A stretch of 57,519 nt of DNA from SIAJ01 sp036266155 (lineage in GTDB: Bacteria; Planctomycetota; Planctomycetia; Gemmatales; Gemmataceae): positions 1 to 57,519 of the forward strand of contig DATANR010000324.1 in the NCBI GenBank assembly GCA_036266155.1, written 5' to 3'. Positions within the stretch are counted from its first letter, which is position 1. The number at the start of each line of letters is the position of its first letter. Below the pieces are notes generated by a model. It did no database searches and was not told where the DNA came from. It was given only the letters and a program-made list of their open reading frames with translations. The position numbers were made by a program, and so were the translations under genes. Below, in pieces: positions 34,638 through 43,404 of this stretch.

Positions 34638-35546
34638 ATGAAGAATACGACTCTCGCGGTCCTGACCATCACCTTCGGTCTGATGGCGACGCGCGTAGTG
34701 GCTCAGGATGCCAAGCCGCCGACGTATCGGCTGATCCACTGCCGGACCGCGAAGGAATTAACGCTGCCACAACTGGCGAATGAACTCGCCGCCCGCGATC
34801 TCGTTTACTTCGGCGAACTGCACGACAACGTCGCGGGACACCAGGTTTACGCGGAGCTGGCGAAGCTTCTCGCGGACCGGCGTGCCGATCTCGTCATTTC
34901 GATGGAGATGTTCGAGCGCGACGTGCAGGGCGTGGTGAACGACTACCTGCGTGGCCGAATCGATGAGGTCGCGTTCCTCAAGCATAGCCGGCCGTGGAAG
35001 GATTACGCGCGCGACTATCGACCGTTGATCGAATTGGCTCGTGAACGGAAGCTGGACGTGATCGCCGGCAATTTGCCCAGGCCCGTCGCGAGCAAGGTGG
35101 CCAGCAAGGAAGGTTCGATGTCGCCATTCCTGCCGCGCACGACGACGGCACCGCTGGATCGTTATTGGGAGTTGTTCGTCGAGACCATGAAGAACCATCC
35201 CGGCGCCGAGGGTGGCGTCGAGCGGATGTACAAGGCCCAGTGCGCAAAGGACGACGCGATGGCCGAAGGGATCGCCGACTATCTCGCAATAAATCCGCAT
35301 CGCCAGCCGCTGGTGATCCACTGCAATGGCAATTTCCACAGCGACTACGGACTCGGCACCGCCACCCGCCTGGCGACACGGGCACCGCTCGTCCAGGCGG
35401 CAATCATCAGCATGGTGGGCGTGCCGGATGTTGCGAAGGCGGATGTTGCCGGCTCATTGAAGAAGGCCCACTACCTGCTCGTCGTCCCAGCGCCGCCGGA
35501 GAAGCCGGTGGAGAAGAAGGTGGGCCTGGAGCCGCCGAAGAAGTAG
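34638..35546 (+). CDS. ChaN-like haem-binding/uptake protein
   Basis: A 302-aa protein with a signal peptide (residues 1-22, ending VVAQ). The body matches the ChaN family pattern: LVYFGELHDNVAGHQVY near residues 55-71, SMEMFERDVQGVVNDYL near 90, and the C-terminal MVGVPDVAKADVAG. ChaN is an iron-regulated haem-binding lipoprotein in Gram-negatives; here the lipobox cysteine is absent and a soluble secreted form is likely. The central GELHDN and H65 are family-conserved and form part of the binding site. No haem transporter is adjacent. The Lys/Pro-rich C-terminal tail is low-complexity. Confidence 0.75.
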   Translation: MKNTTLAVLTITFGLMATRVVAQDAKPPTYRLIHCRTAKELTLPQLANELAARDLVYFGELHDNVAGHQVYAELAKLLADRRADLVISMEMFERDVQGVVNDYLRGRIDEVAFLKHSRPWKDYARDYRPLIELARERKLDVIAGNLPRPVASKVASKEGSMSPFLPRTTTAPLDRYWELFVETMKNHPGAEGGVERMYKAQCAKDDAMAEGIADYLAINPHRQPLVIHCNGNFHSDYGLGTATRLATRAPLVQAAIISMVGVPDVAKADVAGSLKKAHYLLVVPAPPEKPVEKKVGLEPPKK

Positions 35547-35570
35547 GCGGTCTCGATAAACCAAGGCCCA

Positions 35571-36014
35571 TCACGGGCTCAAATCCAGGTTGTGTTTCTG
35601 GTCGCCGCGCGCCACGTCAAAACCAAGCCCTGAGTCGGCAGCGCTGCCATAGCGGTCCGGAATGCGCACGTACTTGTAACCCTTGGGTACCGGCGGCGGC
35701 GGCAGGCCGCCCGGAACCGGGTCGGACCGCAAGTTAAAGGTCTCGACCGTGACGTCAACGTGTCCGACCGGCACATCGCGGATCTCGTAGCGGCCGTCGA
35801 TAATGTCCGCCGACATGGCAGGGTGGTTGCCGCCCTGGCAGATGAAAGTCACGCGGCCGTTCGGCAACAGCTCACCCTTGAAGCGGACTTCACCCGCGAC
35901 CGTGCCGACTCCCGCGCTACAGCCAAACGAGCCGAAAGTAATCACGGCCAGCAGCACGGGAGCGAACAAACGAGCTACCGTGCTGCGGAGATGTTGGATC
36001 GGTTTAGAGATCAC
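35571..36014 (-). CDS. Small lipoprotein, partner of DUF1559 copy 2
   Basis: A 147-aa protein with a lipobox-type signal (FGSFGC, Cys near residue 32) followed by a beta-sandwich region (VAGEVRFKGELLPNGRVTFIC, DGRYEIRDVPVGHVDVTVE) of the same class as the lipoprotein at 33994. The GTG at 36014 overlaps the last 11 bases of the DUF1559 gene, including its stop, with GGCGAGG upstream, so the two are translationally coupled. Here the lipoprotein follows the DUF1559 gene, the reverse of the order in the first pair. Confidence 0.75.
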   Translation of the reverse strand: MISKPIQHLRSTVARLFAPVLLAVITFGSFGCSAGVGTVAGEVRFKGELLPNGRVTFICQGGNHPAMSADIIDGRYEIRDVPVGHVDVTVETFNLRSDPVPGGLPPPPVPKGYKYVRIPDRYGSAADSGLGFDVARGDQKHNLDLSP

Positions 36015-36960
36015 CGGGGACCTCGCCACCGTTCGGGGTGCAAGCGGACCACCAAACATTGGCGTCCACGCTGTTGCGGATGAACTTCACGCTGCCATCG
36101 CCCATGAGGGCATTGATCCCGCCCGGGTGCGCGCTAGCCGCTCGGCTCGGATTACAGGCCGTGGCCCACGGGTTCGGCTGCGTCTGAAATTTCGAGCCCG
36201 GCCCGACGACTCCCGCCGGGTTGCTGTTGGAGCCGTAGCCCGCCGTGCCCGCGCGATTGCCGTAGGCAAACAGGCTCATCCACGGGACATTCCACGAACC
36301 GTGGCCCCACAGGCTGCCGTTGTTGCCGCACCGGCGATATTTCTCGACGCAGAAGATCGTGTTCGAAGTTCCATCCGGGATCGTCGCGACGGTTAGGCCG
36401 CCTTCCATGTTGATGCCCGCGTTGTCGCCGGCGTCCGGGTTGCCGAACACCTGAAAGTTGTTGCCGTAGTTGCCAAAGCCCCAGTTGCCGACTTCGCTCG
36501 CCAGCGCCCCACGCGGCCACAGCCCGACGTCGGGGCCGGAGGTGTCCGACGGACAGAGCTGGCTCTTCTGGATCGTGTTGCTGCCATACTGGTTGCCGCC
36601 GCTGACCGCGAACCAGTTATTCACGTTTTCATTGCACGACCGGTACACGTTGTCTTGTTCCAGGTACGGCATCAAGAACCAGACGACGGTCCCCTCGCCC
36701 TTCCACGATGGCGGCAACTTGCCCGTCACGTCATTGTTGTTGTGAATGGCCAGGCCGACTTGCTTCAGATTGTTCGAGCACTTCATCCGGTTGGCGGCCT
36801 CGCGGATCTTCTGGACGGCCGGCAACAGGAGTCCAATCAAGATAGCGATGATGGCGATAACCACCAGGAGTTCGATGAGCGTGAACCCCCGGCGTGCTGA
36901 TTTGGCAAACACAAAGACTCCCGAAAGAGTGGAGAGCGGTCCCACGCGGCCGACAGACAT
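36004..36960 (-). CDS. DUF1559 prepilin-like protein, copy 2
   Basis: A 318-aa protein with a prepilin leader ending RRGFTLIELLVV, helix IAIIAILIGLLLPAVQKIRE and the conserved AANRMKCSNNLKQVGLAIH. The C-terminus has the H-P-G-G-I-N...MGDGSVKFI patch. Cysteines at LCPSDT and in the second half may form disulfides. The first 60 residues are nearly identical to copy 1, while the rest has diverged. It lies directly upstream of, and overlaps, its lipoprotein partner. Confidence 0.85.
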   Translation of the reverse strand: MSVGRVGPLSTLSGVFVFAKSARRGFTLIELLVVIAIIAILIGLLLPAVQKIREAANRMKCSNNLKQVGLAIHNNNDVTGKLPPSWKGEGTVVWFLMPYLEQDNVYRSCNENVNNWFAVSGGNQYGSNTIQKSQLCPSDTSGPDVGLWPRGALASEVGNWGFGNYGNNFQVFGNPDAGDNAGINMEGGLTVATIPDGTSNTIFCVEKYRRCGNNGSLWGHGSWNVPWMSLFAYGNRAGTAGYGSNSNPAGVVGPGSKFQTQPNPWATACNPSRAASAHPGGINALMGDGSVKFIRNSVDANVWWSACTPNGGEVPGDL

Positions 36961-37321
36961 GCCCGCGATTGAGGGACCATGTAGTTAGGATAGACGAATG
37001 ACCCTGGCGCGACGAGTTACGCTTCCCATCGCCAGCTTGTGCGTGCTGGAACTTTCGGACAGCTCGCGAAGGTCGCGGGGCGCCAAAGCTTCCACAAGCT
37101 AGCAGCTTGTGGCTATGGTGGCCTTCGCCCGTTGCGATTCGCGGGGGATGTGGCCGACCCCCGACAAGGGTCGAATTTTGGACGGTATCGATGGCAGTCT
37201 CGTTGTACCGTTCACCCTTGCCTTTTCATTGACAACGACTGGTGGCACTTGCGGCTACCCGTCGCGGTCACTAATTCACGGCTTCAGAGTCGGAATGAAT
37301 CCGCGCAAAGAAGGACATGGA
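36961..37321. other. Intergenic region with a small palindrome
   Basis: No gene is supported here. At 37092-37112 CCACAAGCT and AGCTTGTGG form perfect 9-bp arms around AGC, probably a dispersed intergenic repeat. The region should hold divergent promoters for the flanking genes; no consensus pair is clear. Confidence 0.5.
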
Positions 37322-38407
37322 ATGGCGACTCGAACCAGACACCGGTCATTCACCCGTCTTCACGCCGAAACCCTTGAGCCGCGCGACGTGCCGGCCATCA
37401 TCGACTTCGCGGCCGGGTTCAGTAAGGACGCTCTCCCGGACGGGCTCCCTGCGGGGAATGCAACCGGAGAGCTCTTGCTGACCGATGGTCCGTTCCAGGC
37501 CGCCGCCGTCTGGGCACCGACGCCGATCCACGTTCAGACATTCCAGACGTCGTTCGTGTTCCGCCTGGAGGGCGAACCCGGCCGGCTCGGGGACGGGTTC
37601 ACGTTCGCTCTGATTGCTAACCGACCCGCGGGCCCAGGTGTGGCCGGGGGCGGGCTCGGATATGCCGGGCTGATGGACAGCGTGGCCGTCAAGTTCGACC
37701 TGGTTGACAACGCCGGCGAAGGCGGCCACTCGGTCGGCGTTTTCACCGGCGGGGCCGACCCCGACATGCCGGCCGTCCGCCTCGATGGCTCGCCCATTCA
37801 TCTGCATGCCCAACACCCCATGCGGGCCGACATCACTTACGACGGCGCCGTTCTGACGGTCACACTCACGGACATGACTCTTCCCACTCACACGTGGTCG
37901 CACACGTTCGCCGTGGACATCCCCGCTGCGGTTGGCGGGTCGATGGCGTACGCCGGCTTCACCGCCGGGACCGGCGAGTTGTTCGCCCGGCAGGCCATCG
38001 AGTCCTGGACCCTAGCCGACGCGGCGCCGGTCAACCAAGCGCCGGTCGTGTCGCCGATCACGGTCCAGTTGGTCGGACCGGGTCACCTCAACCTCAGTGC
38101 TCAAGCGACGGACGACGGCCCGCTATCCGCGTTGACGTACTCCTGGGAAATGGTGTCGTCCCCGAACGGCGTGATCAGCCCGCTGCTGGAACTGCCTGGC
38201 CTGTTCCCGGGCACGACGCGAGCGCTGGCTGACAACGCACAGGGTGCCGGTCATTACACGTTTCGCCTCACCGTCCGCGATGCGGGCGGGCTGAGCGCTT
38301 CAAGCGAGGTCGGCTACGACTTCGGGCCGACGGATACCACCATCGCGGTGACACCTTGGCGGCCAACCGTCACGGCCGACGAAACTCTTCAAGTCAAACT
38401 GGTTTAG
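37322..38407 (+). CDS. Secreted L-type lectin-like protein
   Basis: A 361-aa protein with the planctomycete export signature LEPRDVPA near residues 16-23. Residues 30-225 have the legume/L-type lectin pattern: FQTSFVFRLE, GDGFTFALIAN, LGYAGLMDSVAVKFDLVDN and GSMAYAGFTAGTG. It therefore probably binds sugars outside the cell. A PKD/Ig-like tail (PVVSPITVQLVG, ALTYSWEMVSSPN, GAGHYTFRLTVRDAGG) follows. The ATG at 37322 has AAGGA 7 bases upstream; an earlier ATG would add 71 residues of poor coding quality. A palindromic repeat lies just downstream, between this gene and the convergent lipoprotein gene. Confidence 0.8.
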   Translation: MATRTRHRSFTRLHAETLEPRDVPAIIDFAAGFSKDALPDGLPAGNATGELLLTDGPFQAAAVWAPTPIHVQTFQTSFVFRLEGEPGRLGDGFTFALIANRPAGPGVAGGGLGYAGLMDSVAVKFDLVDNAGEGGHSVGVFTGGADPDMPAVRLDGSPIHLHAQHPMRADITYDGAVLTVTLTDMTLPTHTWSHTFAVDIPAAVGGSMAYAGFTAGTGELFARQAIESWTLADAAPVNQAPVVSPITVQLVGPGHLNLSAQATDDGPLSALTYSWEMVSSPNGVISPLLELPGLFPGTTRALADNAQGAGHYTFRLTVRDAGGLSASSEVGYDFGPTDTTIAVTPWRPTVTADETLQVKLV

Positions 38408-38436
38408 TGACTCACTACATTTGAACTGTGAGTGCA

Positions 38437-38501
38437 GTTGGAGTCCCGCCTTTAGGCGGTTGCGGCTGGCCAACCAGACCGGCTAAAGCCGGGACTCGAA
38501 C
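38437..38501 (+). repeat. GTTGGAGTCCCG palindromic repeat, copy A
   Basis: Outer arms GTTGGAGTCCCG and CGGGACTCGAAC enclose two self-complementary blocks, CCGCCTTTAGGCGG and CCGGCTAAAGCCGG, with a GC-rich centre. It lies between two convergent genes. Two further copies are at 43289 and 49076. Confidence 0.85.
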
Positions 38502-38535
38502 GAAGACTCCCGACCGAGCTGATACTTCCCGCCGT

Positions 38536-39372
38536 TCATTTGGCCGAGTCTACGATCTTCTTGAACTCCGCCTCGTTGAAATTCCTGCCATCCGGCCAGA
38601 CGTTGCGTTTGAACGCCTGGGCCTCGACCAAGGTCCCGATGAAGTAGAACCAGGTATGTTGCTCCCATTCCGGCGTGACAAAGCGGAGAGCGACCGCATC
38701 GTCGCCGACATCACCAGTTGCCAAGTTCGAAATGGACTTAGGGACAACCGTGGGAATCTTGGTTCCATTCGCGAAGGTGGCTTCGACACAATCGTAAGCG
38801 GCGTAGCTCTCGAATAGCTTGCGTTCGCGAATCTCGACGGCGCCGTGTGTCGAAGCTCGATACTGAAATCGACGTTCGCCATTACTGGGTCGGTCGCGAC
38901 CTTGCTCCGCGATTCGAACAGCAACCGGCCCGCGATAGTCGTCGGGGAAGGTGACTTCGGCGATCGGTTTTGGTCCATAGAACAGGTCGACGTGGATCTC
39001 GTCGTGCCAGGCGTACCAGGGCCCACGAACGATGTCGGCGAACGGTCTCCGTCCGGTCGCAAAATCACCGTTGGAGTATGGGATTGCGGTTACGTCCAAA
39101 TGGAAATTGCCCTTGTGCGGATCGATTATCAAGGTCAGCTTGCCGTCGGGATCGGTCCGACCGTCCTCTGGCCCGATGGCTGAGAGAAACACACCGAAAT
39201 CGAACATGACCATATGCGCAGTCCGGACCTCCGCGCCCTCGATCGGCTCGCCGGTGTCGCCATCGCGGACGGTGATCGTGACTGGCCGCGGTTGGTAAAG
39301 CGTGCAGCCCGACAAGCCAAGGACTAACATTGCAACGAAAACGACACCGCGGTTGCCGAAATGCGTCGCCAT
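38536..39372 (-). CDS. Lipoprotein with an N-terminal Ig/carboxypeptidase-regulatory-like domain
   Basis: A 278-aa protein with a lipobox (LVLGLSGC, Cys near residue 23). An Ig-like region follows (VTITVRDGDTGEPIEGAEVRT), then DPDGKLTLIIDPHKGNFHLDV. The second half (FNEAEFKKIVDSAK at the end) is not recognised. It is likely anchored at the cell envelope. The gene is convergent with the lectin gene and separated from it by repeat copy A. An AT-rich patch with TATAATTTTACAAT near 39451 lies upstream and may include its promoter. Confidence 0.65.
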   Translation of the reverse strand: MATHFGNRGVVFVAMLVLGLSGCTLYQPRPVTITVRDGDTGEPIEGAEVRTAHMVMFDFGVFLSAIGPEDGRTDPDGKLTLIIDPHKGNFHLDVTAIPYSNGDFATGRRPFADIVRGPWYAWHDEIHVDLFYGPKPIAEVTFPDDYRGPVAVRIAEQGRDRPSNGERRFQYRASTHGAVEIRERKLFESYAAYDCVEATFANGTKIPTVVPKSISNLATGDVGDDAVALRFVTPEWEQHTWFYFIGTLVEAQAFKRNVWPDGRNFNEAEFKKIVDSAK

Positions 39373-39675
39373 GTGCCCCCTTGCCGCCCAGTCACGGTGG
39401 GGTATTCACGTTTCGCGTGTTGCAGTCAAGTAGAACCTAAATGATTCGTATAATTTTACAATCGTTGTTCTGTACCAACGGTGCGTTTTCAAAGTAGCCG
39501 AAGGACCTCGCGAACAACCACTTTTTGGCAGGCTACTGAAGCCACTTTTCGGCTACGCTCCAAAGTCACAACCTATTATAAGACAGAAGATTGCGACAAT
39601 TCTTCAGTGAAAGAGCGCCAACAGGGAAATATGCTGGCGCTCTTCGTGGCGCTCTTTGGTTGGCGCTCTTTGAAT
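39373..39675. other. Intergenic region with an AAGAGCGCCA repeat cluster
   Basis: No gene is supported. At 39611-39644 AAGAGCGCCA and TGGCGCTCTT form a 10-bp perfect hairpin with a 14-base loop, and TGGCGCTCTT is repeated at 39647 and 39661. Read on the minus strand this could terminate asnS. An AT-rich stretch around 39440-39480 may hold the promoter of the lipoprotein gene at 39372. Confidence 0.5.
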
Positions 39676-41067
39676 TCAATACTCTGCATTGCCCGGCGTG
39701 CGCGGGAACGGGATCACGTCGCGGATGTTGGCCATGCCGCTCAAGAAGAGGATCGTGCGCTCGAGGCCGAGGCCGAAGCCGGAGTGCGGGATCGTGCCGT
39801 AGCGGCGCAGGTCGAGGTACCATGAGTAGTGTTGTGGGTCGAGGCCTTGCTCGCGCATGCGGCTTTCCAGAATGTCGAGCCGTTCTTCACGCTGGCTGCC
39901 GCCGATGATCTCGCCGACGCCGGGCACGAGCACGTCCATCGCACGCACCGTCTTGCCGTCGTCGTTGACGCGCATGTAGAAGGGCTTCAGTGTCCGCGGA
40001 TAATCGTGCAGGATCACCGGGCACTTGAAGTGTTCTTCCGCCAGGTAGCGCTCGTGCTCGCTCTGGAGGTCATTGCCCCAGGCGACCGGGAACTCCCACG
40101 TGCGGCCGGTCTTCTGCAAGATGTCGACGGCCTCCGTGTAGGGCAACCGGCGGAAGGGGTTGTTCAGCACGTTCTCGAGCCGGGCGAAGAGCCCCTTGTC
40201 GATGCGCTCGGCGAAGAATTTGAGGTCTTCGGAGCATTTGTCGAGAGCGTCCTTGATGATGCGCTTGAGGAACGCCTCCGCGAGGTCCATGTTGTCGGTC
40301 AGATCGTAGAAGGCCATCTCCGGCTCGATCATCCAGAACTCGGCGAGGTGCCGCGGCGTGTTCGAGTTCTCGGCCCGAAATGTCGGCCCGAAGGTGTAGA
40401 CGTTGCCGAGGCCGCAGCAGTGCGTCTCGACCTGAAGCTGGCCGCTGACCGTGAGGAATGCCGGCTTGCCGAAGAAGTCTTGCTTAAAGTCGACCTTGCC
40501 CTCGCTCTTGGGCGGGGCTTCCGGATCAATGGTGGTGACGCGGAACAAGGCGCCAGCCCCTTCGCAGTCGCTGGCGGTGACGATCGGCGTGTGCACGTAG
40601 AGGAAGCCGCGTTCCTGGAAGAAGTCGTGGATCGACTTTGACACTTGATTACGCAGCCGGGCGATGCCGCCGAAGGTGTTTGTCCGCGCCCGCAGATGGG
40701 CGATGGTGCGGAGAAACTCGTACGTGTGCCCCTTCTTCTGGAGCGGATACGTCTCGGCCGGCGCGTCGCCGACCAACTCGACACGGGCCGCGTGAACCTC
40801 GGTCGCCTGCCCCTTGGCCGGCGAGGCTTTGACTTCGCCGTCGACGACGACGCTGGCACCGGTATGCAGGTGCTTGACCGTGCTCTCGTAGTTGGTCAGT
40901 TCACCGGGCGCGACGACCTGGACGTTGCCCTGGCAGGAGCCATCGTTAAGTTCGAGGAATGAGAAGCCGCCCTTGGAATCACGGCGCGTGCGGACCCAGG
41001 CTTGCAAGCGCACCTGCTTGCCGATGGCCTCCGATGTGCGAGCGACGGCGACAGTCATGGTTTCCAT
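39676..41067 (-). CDS. asnS: Asparaginyl-tRNA synthetase
   Basis: A 463-aa protein of normal length for AsnRS. The N-terminal OB-fold anticodon-binding domain (VRLQAWVRTRRDSKGGFSFLELNDG) and the class II catalytic core are both present. Motif 2 is around FGPTFRAENSNTPRHLAEFWMIEPE, and motif 3 is the C-terminal GFGLGLERTILFLSG. The segment GEIIGGSQREERLDIL is typical of AsnRS/AspRS. The TPRHLAEFWMIEPE form and the absence of an AspRS insertion favour Asn over Asp. The ATG at 41067 is used because GGGAG lies 6 bases upstream. It is an essential enzyme charging tRNA-Asn in the cytoplasm, and stands alone with a repeat cluster downstream. Confidence 0.95.
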   Translation of the reverse strand: METMTVAVARTSEAIGKQVRLQAWVRTRRDSKGGFSFLELNDGSCQGNVQVVAPGELTNYESTVKHLHTGASVVVDGEVKASPAKGQATEVHAARVELVGDAPAETYPLQKKGHTYEFLRTIAHLRARTNTFGGIARLRNQVSKSIHDFFQERGFLYVHTPIVTASDCEGAGALFRVTTIDPEAPPKSEGKVDFKQDFFGKPAFLTVSGQLQVETHCCGLGNVYTFGPTFRAENSNTPRHLAEFWMIEPEMAFYDLTDNMDLAEAFLKRIIKDALDKCSEDLKFFAERIDKGLFARLENVLNNPFRRLPYTEAVDILQKTGRTWEFPVAWGNDLQSEHERYLAEEHFKCPVILHDYPRTLKPFYMRVNDDGKTVRAMDVLVPGVGEIIGGSQREERLDILESRMREQGLDPQHYSWYLDLRRYGTIPHSGFGLGLERTILFLSGMANIRDVIPFPRTPGNAEY

Positions 41068-41578
41068 ACAAACTCCCGATTCAGATACATGCAGGGATAG
41101 CGAACAACGGGCTGGTTGGCCCCGTTGAACGGATGATCGCAAACTTGCCGTCGCTTCCTCAAGCGCATCATTTACCTATCTTTCGGCCGGCTTTCGCCGA
41201 TGCGGAGGAACAGCACTTGCTGGCGATTCGGACCTGCCGGCCAACTCATGGGAGGTTGGACATCTCTGGTGGCCATGTCTCCTTTTGCGGTTGAAACGAA
41301 TCTTCCGCGCAGGCTCTCTACTGTCCACCCGTGCGCTACATTTGTTCTTCCATTGATGCGGTCTAGCCCGCGTAGAATCCGTGCGACTGAGGGTTCGGCA
41401 CACTCGTCCGACTGTCAGGTTGGGTTGACTTTAACGGCTGTGCGGGCGGCATATGGCGAATCCGGGCGCACAACGGTCCGATTCGCTTCAGCTTGACGGT
41501 TTCCCGGCTTACGCTTCATGTGCCGGTCCTTCCCCCTCGACCGAGGGCGCCGGCATTAACGCTGCTTTGGAGTGACAC
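41068..41578. other. Long intergenic region
   Basis: These 511 bases separate asnS (minus) from the surface-protein gene (plus) and contain no ORF with family-like sequence. A TTGACT at 41425 followed 19 bases later by CATATG could be part of a weak promoter, but I do not consider it supported. No tRNA or hairpin was noticed. Confidence 0.4.
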
Positions 41579-42526
41579 ATGCGACGCACCACATGGACGG
41601 CGGTCGTGCTCGCCCTCGGCTGTCTGGCCGGCGGGGCGGCAGACGCCAACGCGGCCTGGAACAACGTCTTCCAGACCACAGCCTGTTGCGGGGAATCGAC
41701 GCGCAGCTACTACTTCGCCCCGGCCCCGACGCCGTGCTGCCCGACGACCTCGTACGTGCAGCGCTGCTACTATCAGCCCGTCACGACGTACAAGACCGAG
41801 TCGTATTACGAGCCGATCACGACGTACCGCACTTCCAATTACTGGGAGCCGGTCACGAGCTACCGCTACACGAGCTACTACGACCCATGCTCCGGTTGCT
41901 CGCAGACCGTCGCGACGCCGTGCACGTCGTATTATCTGCGTCAGCGGTGCAACGCGGTTCAGAGCTACGTTCAGCGTTGCCGCATGGTGCCGGTGACCGA
42001 GATGCGGAAATCGTTCTACTTAGAGCCGGTGGTGACCTACACCGACCCGTGCGGCAACCCGTGCCCGTCGTGCGGCGGCGGTGCTGCAACAGGTGCAATC
42101 GCTCCGGCCGCCGGCATCGCCGAGCCGAGCCGCGGGCAGGTTCCGACGATTGGTGAATCGGGCGAGCCGCCAAGGATCAAGCCGCCGGCCATCCAAGAAT
42201 CGGGTTCGAAGAAGGTGACGCCGGTTCCGACCGTGCCGATGCGAGCCGATCGCACCGCGAGCCGGACGCTTGAAGGCGGCCGTCTGGCTGGCCAGGTTGT
42301 CCGCGATGACCGCATCACGCCGCGAGCGAACGCGACGCTGAAGTTCGTTGGCGATCAGGACCAGCAGGTGACGGCCAAGGCCGATGCCGCCGGCCGCTTT
42401 GCGGTCGAAGTTCCAGCGGGCGAATGGACCCTTTACCTCGTCGGCGCCGATGGCAAGGAGAGCTACCATAGCACGCTGCTCGTTCGTCGCGAAGACGATC
42501 GCCGCGTGACCGTCGTGAGCCGCTAG
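41579..42526 (+). CDS. Secreted Tyr/Cys-repeat surface protein
   Basis: A 315-aa protein with a signal peptide (MRRTTWTAVVLALGCLAGGAADANA). Residues 35-160 are a repeat region rich in Tyr, Thr, Pro and Cys, with units such as CYYQPVTTYKTESYYEP, ITTYRTSNYWEPVTSYRY and CRMVPVTEMRKSFYLEP. The pattern resembles the cysteine-rich YTV-type proteins described from planctomycete cell walls. Cys pairs (CC, CPTT, CSGC) suggest disulfide cross-links. Residues 165-230 form a Pro-rich linker, and the C-terminal part (LAGQVVRDDRITPRANATLKFVG, VPAGEWTLYLVGADGKESYH) is a beta-sandwich of the carboxypeptidase-regulatory type. It probably builds or decorates the cell surface. A terminator follows. Confidence 0.7.
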   Translation: MRRTTWTAVVLALGCLAGGAADANAAWNNVFQTTACCGESTRSYYFAPAPTPCCPTTSYVQRCYYQPVTTYKTESYYEPITTYRTSNYWEPVTSYRYTSYYDPCSGCSQTVATPCTSYYLRQRCNAVQSYVQRCRMVPVTEMRKSFYLEPVVTYTDPCGNPCPSCGGGAATGAIAPAAGIAEPSRGQVPTIGESGEPPRIKPPAIQESGSKKVTPVPTVPMRADRTASRTLEGGRLAGQVVRDDRITPRANATLKFVGDQDQQVTAKADAAGRFAVEVPAGEWTLYLVGADGKESYHSTLLVRREDDRRVTVVSR

Positions 42527-42551
42527 GCCAATGCAATTACCGTAAAATGCA

Positions 42552-42577
42552 GAAGCCGGGCCTTCGGGTCCGGCTTC
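42552..42577 (+). terminator. Terminator of the Tyr/Cys-repeat protein gene
   Basis: GAAGCCGGGCC, loop TTCG, and GGTCCGGCTTC form an 11-bp stem with one G-T pair, followed by GTTCGTTT, 25 bases after the stop. Confidence 0.7.
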
Positions 42578-42598
42578 GTTCGTTTGCGGAGGTCGACT

Positions 42599-43260
42599 AT
42601 GTGTGCGCGCTTCACACTCTTCACGTAGGGCGCCAAGATCGCGGATCGGTTTCGCCTGGATCAGTTGCCAGCGCTGGTACCGCGCTACAACGTCGCGCCA
42701 TCGCAGTTGATCGCCGTCGTCGGCTCGAAAGCATCGGGCGGCCGCGGGCTGGCGATGTTCAAGCGGGGCTTCGTCCCGTACTGGGCCGAGGACGCCAAGG
42801 GCTTGAAGCCGGTCAACGCCAAAGCGGAGACGATTGCCGAGAAGCCGGCTTTCGCGATAGCTTTCGTCAACGCCGCTGCCTGATCCTCACGGACGGCTTT
42901 TACGAATGGCGCACCACGCTCGAGGGTAAGAAGCCACTCTTCTTTCGGCTGAAGGACCACGACATCATGGCACTCGCCGGCATCTGGGACGTGTGGCCGG
43001 GGCCGACGGAGAAGCTCTTCACGTGCGCGATTGTCACCACGACCGCGAATTCAATCGTTGAACCAGTTCACGATCGGATGCCGGTGATCCTGCCGCCGGA
43101 GGCGTGGGACGCGTGGTTGAATCCGAGCGAATCTGACCCCGCGAAGTTGCTGCCGCTGCTCCAGCCGTTCCCGGCGGATCGGATGGAAGTGGTGCCCGTG
43201 AATCCGGTCATCAACAGTTCCCGGCACGAAAGGCCGGACTGCCTCGCAGTCGCTGGCTAG
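42599..43260 (+). pseudogene. SRAP-family (YedK/HMCES-like) gene, broken by a stop and a frameshift
   Basis: The gene starts well, with GGAGG 6 bases before ATG and then MCARFTLFT, where Cys2 is the catalytic nucleophile of SRAP proteins. Codon 10 is TAG (42626-42628). Reading on in the same frame gives GAKIADRF, PRYNVAPSQ and NAKAETIAEKPAF. At about 42850 one base is missing from a T run. The other frame then continues as FRQRRCLILTDGFYEW, KPLFFRLKDHD, the catalytic region HDRMPVIL, and the normal C-terminus. SRAP proteins protect abasic sites by covalent cross-linking. Two independent lesions argue for real decay rather than a single sequencing error, though the stop could be read through. 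Confidence 0.85.
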
Positions 43261-43288
43261 TGGCTCATTGCGCCTAAATTGAGGAGAA

Positions 43289-43354
43289 GTTGGAGTCCCG
43301 CCTTTAGGCGGTTGCGGCTAGCCGCCCCAGACCGGCTAAAGCCGGGACTCCAAC
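43289..43354 (+). repeat. GTTGGAGTCCCG palindromic repeat, copy B
   Basis: Same orientation and almost the same sequence as copy A, but with both outer arms perfect (GTTGGAGTCCCG ... CGGGACTCCAAC). It lies between the SRAP pseudogene and the dehydratase gene. Confidence 0.85.
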
Positions 43355-43404
43355 TCCGCCCCCAAAATGTGCTGCAATGGACCACTCGACACATCAATTC
43401 GATA

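Noticed and set aside
41425..41455. TTGACT ... CATATG as a promoter
   Set aside because: Spacing of 19 and a poor -10 match; chance in a long intergenic region is likely.
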